Of a DNA stretch of 9,692 bases, positions 4,881-9,692 are shown one piece after another. Every line of letters begins with the position of its first letter. Positions within the stretch are counted from its first letter, which is position 1. The DNA is from CAZADA01 sp964524065 (GTDB taxonomy: Bacteria; Pseudomonadota; Alphaproteobacteria; Caulobacterales; Maricaulaceae). A model generated the notes under the pieces. That model was not told the origin of the DNA, did not search any database, and worked only from the letters and a program-made list of their open reading frames with translations. A program made the position numbers and the translations under genes. The DNA lies in contig CAZGCB010000098.1 of the NCBI GenBank assembly GCA_964524065.1, positions 1-9,692 on the forward strand. The letters run 5' to 3'.

Positions 4881-6713
4881 ATGGCTCCGCCGCTTTTGTC
4901 TTTGCGTGACATGCATCTGACCTTTGGGGGAACGCCGCTTTTTGAGGGCGTCGACCTCACCGTGTTCGAACGCGACCGCATCTGTTTGGTGGGGCGCAAT
5001 GGATCGGGCAAATCCACGCTGATGAAAATCGCCGCCGGTCAGGTGGAGGCCGACGCGGGCGAGCGCTTTGTGCAGCCGGGAACCACCGTACGCTATCTGG
5101 AGCAAGAGCCGGATCTGTCGGACTTCAAGACGGTGTCGGCCTATGTGGAAGCGGGGCTCGGCCCGACGGACGAGGCTTATCTGGCCGCCAGCCTGCTGGA
5201 GGATCTCGCCGTCGATCCGCAGGCGCATCCGGCCACGCTGTCCGGCGGTCAGGCGCGCCGGGCGGCCATCGCCCGCGCCTTGGCGCCCCAGCCGGACATT
5301 CTGCTGCTGGATGAGCCCACCAACCATCTCGACGTGCCGGCCATCCAATGGCTGGAAGACACCCTCGCCGCCAGCCGCAGCGCCCTGGTTTTGATCAGCC
5401 ATGACCGCGCCTTTATGAGCGCGCTCACCCAACGCACGGTGTGGGTGGATCGCGGCCGCTCGCGCGCATTGGATCGCGGCTTCGCCAGCTTTGAGGCCTG
5501 GCGCGATGCGACGCTCGAGAACGAGGCCGCCGACGCCCACAAGCTGGATCGCAAAATCGCCGCGGAGGAGGATTGGGTGCGCTATGGCGTCACCGCGCGG
5601 CGCAAGCGCAATGTGCGGCGCATGCGCGAGCTGCAGGAGTTGCGCGCCCGCCGTCGCGACGCGCGCCGCACGCCCGGCGTCGCCGCCATGAGCGCGGCGG
5701 AGGGGCGCGCCTCCGGCAAGCTGGTCATCGAAGCGGAGGGGATCGCCAAGGCCTATGGCGAGCGGGTGATCGTCGCGGATTTTTCGCTCAAGGTCGCCCG
5801 CGGCGATCGCATCGGTTTGGTGGGGCCCAATGGCGCGGGCAAGACCACGCTGCTGAGGCTGCTCACCGGAACGTTGGAGCCTGATGCGGGCCGCGTGCGC
5901 CTGGGCTCCAATCTCGACATCATCACCCTGGACCAACAGCGCGCCAGCCTCGATCTGGAGACATCGGTGCAGGACACCCTGACCGATGGGCGCGGCGATA
6001 TGGTCATGGTGGGCGAGCAACAGCGCCATGTGATGTCCTATCTCAAGGACTTTTTGTTCGCGCCGGAACAAGCCCGCTCGCCGGTGAGCGCGCTGTCGGG
6101 CGGCGAGCGGGGGCGGCTTGCGCTGGCCGTGGCGCTGGCGCGCCCGTCCAATCTGTTGATTTTGGACGAGCCCACCAATGATCTCGATTTGGAGACCTTG
6201 GACCTTCTGGAGGAGGTGCTGAGCGGCTATGGCGGCACGATCCTTTTGGTGAGCCATGATCGCGATTTTCTCGATCGTTTGGTGGCCAGCGTCATCACGC
6301 CCGATCCCAGCGGCCGCGCCGGCGCATGGCTGGAATATGCCGGCGGCTATAGCGATATGCGCGCGCAACAGCAGGCGGGCGCTGCAGACGACGAGCCCAG
6401 GGGCGACAGCCCCGCGCCGTCACGCCCGTCCGCCGCCAAGCCGGCGCCGCTGCGCTCCGCCCCCAAACGCCGCGAAAAGCTGAGCTTTCACGAGCAGCAC
6501 GCTCTGAAAACGCTGCCTGGCGAAATGGCGGAGCTCACCACGCAGATCGAGACGCTGAGCGCGACGCTCGCTGATCCGGACTTATTCGAAAAGGACGCCC
6601 AGCGCTTTGAAACCAGCGCCGCGGCGCTGGCGCAGGCCCAGGCCGCGCTCGCCGCCGCGGAAGAAAAATGGCTGGAGCTGGAAATCAAACGCGAAAGCCT
6701 GGAGCAGACCTGA
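4881..6713 (+). CDS. uup: ABC-F family ATPase Uup
   Basis: A 610-residue soluble protein with two fused ABC ATPase domains and no membrane segments, the ABC-F layout. Domain 1 has Walker A GRNGSGKST (38-46), signature SGGQ (121-124) and Walker B LLLDEPTNHLD ending at D151. Domain 2 has Walker A GPNGAGKTT (315-323), signature SGGERG (from 406) and Walker B LILDEPTNDLD (429-436). An arginine-rich linker (about 205-275) joins them, as in ribosome-binding ABC-F proteins. A C-terminal Uup-type domain starts with KLSFHEQ, contains ADPDLFEKD and ends in a charged coiled coil (about 530-610). Uup proteins bind the ribosome and, in E. coli, affect precise transposon excision and branched DNA intermediates. 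Both nucleotide sites look intact. AGGAA at 4870-4874, 6 nt from the ATG, supports the start. The C-terminal domain distinguishes it from EttA and YheS. The gene converges on the TonB receptor. Confidence 0.95.
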   Translation: MAPPLLSLRDMHLTFGGTPLFEGVDLTVFERDRICLVGRNGSGKSTLMKIAAGQVEADAGERFVQPGTTVRYLEQEPDLSDFKTVSAYVEAGLGPTDEAYLAASLLEDLAVDPQAHPATLSGGQARRAAIARALAPQPDILLLDEPTNHLDVPAIQWLEDTLAASRSALVLISHDRAFMSALTQRTVWVDRGRSRALDRGFASFEAWRDATLENEAADAHKLDRKIAAEEDWVRYGVTARRKRNVRRMRELQELRARRRDARRTPGVAAMSAAEGRASGKLVIEAEGIAKAYGERVIVADFSLKVARGDRIGLVGPNGAGKTTLLRLLTGTLEPDAGRVRLGSNLDIITLDQQRASLDLETSVQDTLTDGRGDMVMVGEQQRHVMSYLKDFLFAPEQARSPVSALSGGERGRLALAVALARPSNLLILDEPTNDLDLETLDLLEEVLSGYGGTILLVSHDRDFLDRLVASVITPDPSGRAGAWLEYAGGYSDMRAQQQAGAADDEPRGDSPAPSRPSAAKPAPLRSAPKRREKLSFHEQHALKTLPGEMAELTTQIETLSATLADPDLFEKDAQRFETSAAALAQAQAALAAAEEKWLELEIKRESLEQT

Positions 6714-6778
6714 GTGTCTCAGGCCTAAGGCTCCTCCCAAGCCGCAACCCTAGCCCTAAAACGCCATCCGATTGCGGA

Positions 6779-6803
6779 GAGAGCGGCCGCTCTCAATCGT
6801 TTT
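6779..6803 (+). terminator. possible weak terminator of uup
   Basis: A perfect 16-bp palindrome, GAGAGCGGCCGCTCTC at 6779-6794, can form a 6-bp stem with loop GGCC. It is followed by AATCG and four T residues. It lies 66 nt after the uup stop codon. The stem is GC-rich but the T-run is short and displaced, so termination strength is doubtful. Confidence 0.4.
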
Positions 6804-6816
6804 CACTCGCCACTCC

Positions 6817-6847
6817 AAAAAAAAAGAGCTGTGCATTGCACAGCTCT
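6817..6847 (-). terminator. intrinsic terminator of the TonB-receptor gene
   Basis: AGAGCTGTGC at 6825-6834 is perfectly complementary to GCACAGCTCT at 6838-6847, giving a 10-bp stem with a 3-nt loop. On the minus strand it is followed at once by nine T residues (the A-run at 6817-6825 on plus, the last A shared with the stem). It begins 25 nt after the receptor's stop codon. This is a canonical Rho-independent terminator for the leftward gene. The plus-strand side has no T-run after the stem, so it should serve mainly one direction. Confidence 0.93.
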
Positions 6848-6872
6848 CAAAGGTGACGAATTCAGTCGGTTA

Positions 6873-9692
6873 TTAGAACGTACGTGAGACTTGGAACACG
6901 TAGGTGCGTCCTAAGAGGTCGTACCCGGCCCCCAACACGGTGTTGGCGCCAACTGTACCGGTATCGCTCGGCACGCCATCGGCGACGAGCGGCGGCTCTT
7001 CGTCAAACACGTTGCGGATGGTGCCTTGCACCTGCCAGCGATCGTTCAAGTACCGCAAGCCCAGTGTGTGCTCGAAGTGCTTTTCAGTCTCGCTGATCCG
7101 ATCCGATAGCTGGACCGCGGCTTCGGTGTCGCCGATATAATCGACGCGCCACAACAGCCGCCAGTCTTCGTAATCGAAGGTCGCGGTCACATCACCAGCC
7201 CAGCGCGGGAACGCGAAGTCGCCGACAAACTCGGTTGTTTCGCCAAGGATCTCGGTGGAACGGCTTTCGAGGTAGGTAAACTCACCTTCGATGGCCAAGT
7301 CACCGATCGTGAACGTGTGTTCATAACGCACATTGACGTCAAAACCACTGACCGCGTCACTGGCCACGTTAATCAACGAAATATCGACATCAGTTAAGAA
7401 GAAGTCGTCGCCACGCGGCGAAATCCGAGGACAGAACGGGCTCGAGAGATCGGGCGACGTGTAGCATGCGCCGAGCAAGAAACCACCGCTCGGCGAAATG
7501 ACCGATCCTTCGACCTCGATGTCGAACCAATCCACGGCAATGCTGAGGCCAATCCAGTCAGGTTGATACACAATGCCGTAGGTGAGGCTCTCGCTGGTTT
7601 CGGCTTGGAGTTCCGTATTGCCGCCCTCAATGACGCGGATGCTCGGAGCCCCTTCAGCGCCGAGGTCGAGTGGCACGCCCTCAGACAAACAGTTTTGGAC
7701 GATCACATTCTCGGTGTCGATGGTCCCCTCATCGGCTCCTGGGAAGTTCTCGAGCAAGTTGATGCAGGGGTCCGCGAAGCCGGTTAGGAAGCCAGAGATG
7801 TCGCCCCGGAACTGCTCGCTCACCGTGGGCGCGCGGAACGATTCAGAGAAGCCGCCGCGCAACCGCAGCTCCGGCGTAACATCATACACCAGACCGACAC
7901 GGAAAATATCGTCTTCATAAGGCGACTCGTAGTCCGTATAGCGGTAAGACGCACTCAGGTCGAGATTGTGCGCAAACGGCAAGTCCGCCAGAATCGGAAC
8001 TTCAACTTCCCCAAAAACCTCAAAGACTTCGTCGCTGCCGCGCGTGATCGCTTGGGTTGTGAAGCCGAAGAGGTTGTCGGTCTGCACATTGATGTCCGGT
8101 ACAGAATTCAGACGCTCACGACGGAACTCAGCACCAACACCCGCCACCACGGTGCCGGCCGGCAGCGTCATCACATCGCCATCGAAGAAAATGCTCGCCT
8201 GGAACAATTCAGACGTCGTTTCATCTTTCAACGGAGCCGTAATGAAGTCGACCCCATCAGCCGGGAGCTCGCCCCGCAAGAGGGCGTCTTCGCTGAACAG
8301 GTTGACGGGTACGCAGTCCGGGAATTGCGGATTTTCTGACAAACTGTCGCGGCAGACGATCTCGCCGGTTGTGGGATCAACGACCGCATCGATGGCGGCG
8401 TTGGTCTGAGCGTCGAGGATGTTTACGCTCTCAGACGTCGCTTTGTTCTGGCCGAAGCCCACATAAGCGTCGTAGCGCCACGTCTGGCTGATTTCGCCCT
8501 TCAACCCGACAAAGCTCTGAAAAATGTCCCGCTCGATCTCGACTTCGCTGCTGACGAAGTACGTTGGCACCACGGGCTGAACGGCAAAGCCGCCAAAGCC
8601 CGCGAGTGCCCCGCTCGTTCCAAATGGGTTGAACACGCTGTCCGCGGGGACGACTGGGAAAAGCTGGCGGAAGCCGCTATCCGCGGTGGTCTCGCGACGA
8701 TTGAAGAACGCTTGGTAGTAGGCGCTTTGCCCGCGGCCAAAGGCGCTAAAGTTATAGTCGCCATAGGATGTGAGCGCGAAAACATTCGTCTCATTCTCGA
8801 GCTGCGCTTCGTCATATTCGCGCAGATCCCGGTAGAACGGTCCCTCATTTGGCGGCGCGTCAGCGGCCGGCACTGTGGGCGGTAAGGTTGTATAGAACGG
8901 TACGCCAAACCCAGACGGTCCGTCAGCCTCGTAGTAGGGGTTGGTCGTATCGGTGGGATCCGACAAAGACGGCTCATAACGGACGAAGCCAAAGGGTGAC
9001 ACGGCAAGGCCGTAAATGAACCCGAAGCAATACGGATCGCCGGTGTTCGGGTCGGTGTTGGAGCCGTCAAACCGCGGACGGTAATCACACTCAGCCCACT
9101 CGCGATCCGCACGAACCAATTCGTTGGTTTGGCTATAGGCGGCCGCCAAGGTGACGCTGGCATTATCCGTGACGCGGCCAAACGAGGCTTCAAGACTGTA
9201 GGTCTCACCACCGTTCAACTGTTCCGGCAGCTGCGTGCTCGCGGTGAGCTGCACGCCATCGAAACTGTCGCGCAAGATATTGTTGATGACACCGGTGATC
9301 GCGTCCGAGCCATAGATCGTGGACGCGCCGTCTTTGAGGATCTCAATGCGGCCCAGCAGGCTCGTGGGGATCGAGGTGAGATCAACGCTGCTGAGCGCGC
9401 CGCCGATACCGCCAGGAACCCAGCGCTTGCCGTCCACGAGCACCAATGTGCGGTTCGCGCCAAGACCGCGAAGAGAGATGGTCTCAGCACCGATGCCGCC
9501 ATCGATCACGAACCCGGAGAACGATGTGTCAATCTGTGTGCCCGCAGCGACGGACTCGCCTTGAAGAATGTCGGCTGCGTTCAACAATCCGGCAAGCGTC
9601 GATGCTTCCGTGGTGATGACCGTGATGGGCGACGACGTTGAGAAGCTGTCGCGGCGCAAGCGCGAGCCGGTTATGACGACGCGGTCATCAGC
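6873..9692 (-). CDS. TonB-dependent outer-membrane receptor (N-terminus outside window)
   Basis: The last 939 residues of a TonB-dependent receptor, a 22-strand outer-membrane beta-barrel that imports a bound ligand using TonB energy. The frame stays open to base 9692. The first visible residues (ADDRVVITGSRLRRDS) are the usual stretch just before the plug, so the signal peptide and perhaps part of the TonB box are missing. The plug follows: SPITVIT, ISLRGLGANRTLVLVDGKR, DLTSIPTSLLGRIEILKDGAS, IYGSDAITGVINNIL. The barrel shows FSESFRAPTVSEQF, GGNTELQAETSESLTYG, LSIAVDWFDIEV and a terminal VFQVSRTF ending in phenylalanine as barrels do. Eight cysteines occur only as four spaced pairs, probably in outer loops. 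The sequence resembles the large receptors common in Caulobacterales and Sphingomonadales. The substrate (iron chelate, haem, vitamin, oligosaccharide or peptide) cannot be told. Sampled lines are ~48-53% GC, lower than uup. It ends 25 nt before a strong terminator. Confidence 0.95.
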   Translation of the reverse strand, partial: ADDRVVITGSRLRRDSFSTSSPITVITTEASTLAGLLNAADILQGESVAAGTQIDTSFSGFVIDGGIGAETISLRGLGANRTLVLVDGKRWVPGGIGGALSSVDLTSIPTSLLGRIEILKDGASTIYGSDAITGVINNILRDSFDGVQLTASTQLPEQLNGGETYSLEASFGRVTDNASVTLAAAYSQTNELVRADREWAECDYRPRFDGSNTDPNTGDPYCFGFIYGLAVSPFGFVRYEPSLSDPTDTTNPYYEADGPSGFGVPFYTTLPPTVPAADAPPNEGPFYRDLREYDEAQLENETNVFALTSYGDYNFSAFGRGQSAYYQAFFNRRETTADSGFRQLFPVVPADSVFNPFGTSGALAGFGGFAVQPVVPTYFVSSEVEIERDIFQSFVGLKGEISQTWRYDAYVGFGQNKATSESVNILDAQTNAAIDAVVDPTTGEIVCRDSLSENPQFPDCVPVNLFSEDALLRGELPADGVDFITAPLKDETTSELFQASIFFDGDVMTLPAGTVVAGVGAEFRRERLNSVPDINVQTDNLFGFTTQAITRGSDEVFEVFGEVEVPILADLPFAHNLDLSASYRYTDYESPYEDDIFRVGLVYDVTPELRLRGGFSESFRAPTVSEQFRGDISGFLTGFADPCINLLENFPGADEGTIDTENVIVQNCLSEGVPLDLGAEGAPSIRVIEGGNTELQAETSESLTYGIVYQPDWIGLSIAVDWFDIEVEGSVISPSGGFLLGACYTSPDLSSPFCPRISPRGDDFFLTDVDISLINVASDAVSGFDVNVRYEHTFTIGDLAIEGEFTYLESRSTEILGETTEFVGDFAFPRWAGDVTATFDYEDWRLLWRVDYIGDTEAAVQLSDRISETEKHFEHTLGLRYLNDRWQVQGTIRNVFDEEPPLVADGVPSDTGTVGANTVLGAGYDLLGRTYVFQVSRTF

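Noticed and set aside
4818..6368. Minus-strand 516-codon open frame opposite uup
   Set aside because: It is the mirror of a GC-rich gene. Its translation shows two similar low-complexity stretches opposite the duplicated Walker/signature regions of Uup, and it has no domain or ribosome-binding site. The plus frame carries every ABC-F motif.
8501..9211. Minus-strand 236-codon frame overlapping the TonB receptor
   Set aside because: It is an alternative frame of the same strand with Arg/Ser/Pro-rich translation, while the receptor frame is continuous with plug and barrel motifs on both sides.
9657..9659. TTG at 9659 as the receptor's start codon
   Set aside because: The frame continues upstream to the window edge with ADDRVVITGSR, the normal pre-plug sequence, so the gene is truncated by the window and does not begin there.
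1..9692. A previously undescribed multi-gene defence or mobile system
   Set aside because: No integrase, transposase, toxin-antitoxin pair, nuclease, reverse transcriptase, CRISPR repeats or flanking direct repeats can be seen. The genes are recognisable housekeeping, transport or signalling types.

Overview
The window looks like chromosomal DNA of a free-living Gram-negative proteobacterium, most plausibly an alphaproteobacterium of the Caulobacterales/Maricaulales type. The reasons are the generally high GC content, a large TonB-dependent outer-membrane receptor, a hybrid-kinase-type receiver protein, an ABC-F protein with a Uup-type C-terminal domain, and a ScoAB-type CoA-transferase. This placement is inferred from gene style, not from a marker gene. 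There is no phage, insertion sequence, CRISPR array, tRNA or rRNA that I can support. Apart from the two truncated edge genes, every gene appears intact.

Layout. Bases 1-397 are the 3' end of scoB, encoding the B subunit of a 3-oxoacid CoA-transferase. Next comes an iron-storage pair: bfd (668-835, bacterioferritin-associated [2Fe-2S] ferredoxin) and bfr (1044-1538, haem-type bacterioferritin). The pair is separated by 208 nt. A recognisable sigma70-like promoter with an embedded Fur-box-like palindrome precedes bfd only. At 1766-2605 lies an orphan receiver-domain protein with an unusual basic N-terminal extension. At 2757-4316 is a polytopic membrane protein resembling GT-C glycosyltransferases, at 4447-4821 a small MerC-family four-helix membrane protein, and at 4881-6713 the ABC-F ATPase Uup. 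All these genes are on the plus strand. On the minus strand, 6873-9692 holds the C-terminal ~940 codons of a TonB-dependent receptor. It converges on uup and ends in a textbook intrinsic terminator at 6817-6847.

How the genes work together. Only bfd and bfr form a clear functional unit: Bfr stores iron as a mineral and Bfd delivers electrons to release it. The Fur-like site fits induction of bfd, and so of iron release, under iron starvation. The other genes look like ordinary chromosomal neighbours without an evident shared pathway. The TonB receptor could import a siderophore or haem, but its substrate cannot be read from the sequence and it is about 5 kb from the iron pair. I did not find a convincing novel multi-gene system. 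The most interesting signals are the Fur-like control region, the receiver protein's N-terminus, the solitary MerC protein, the receptor's four spaced cysteine pairs, and the low GC of bfr.
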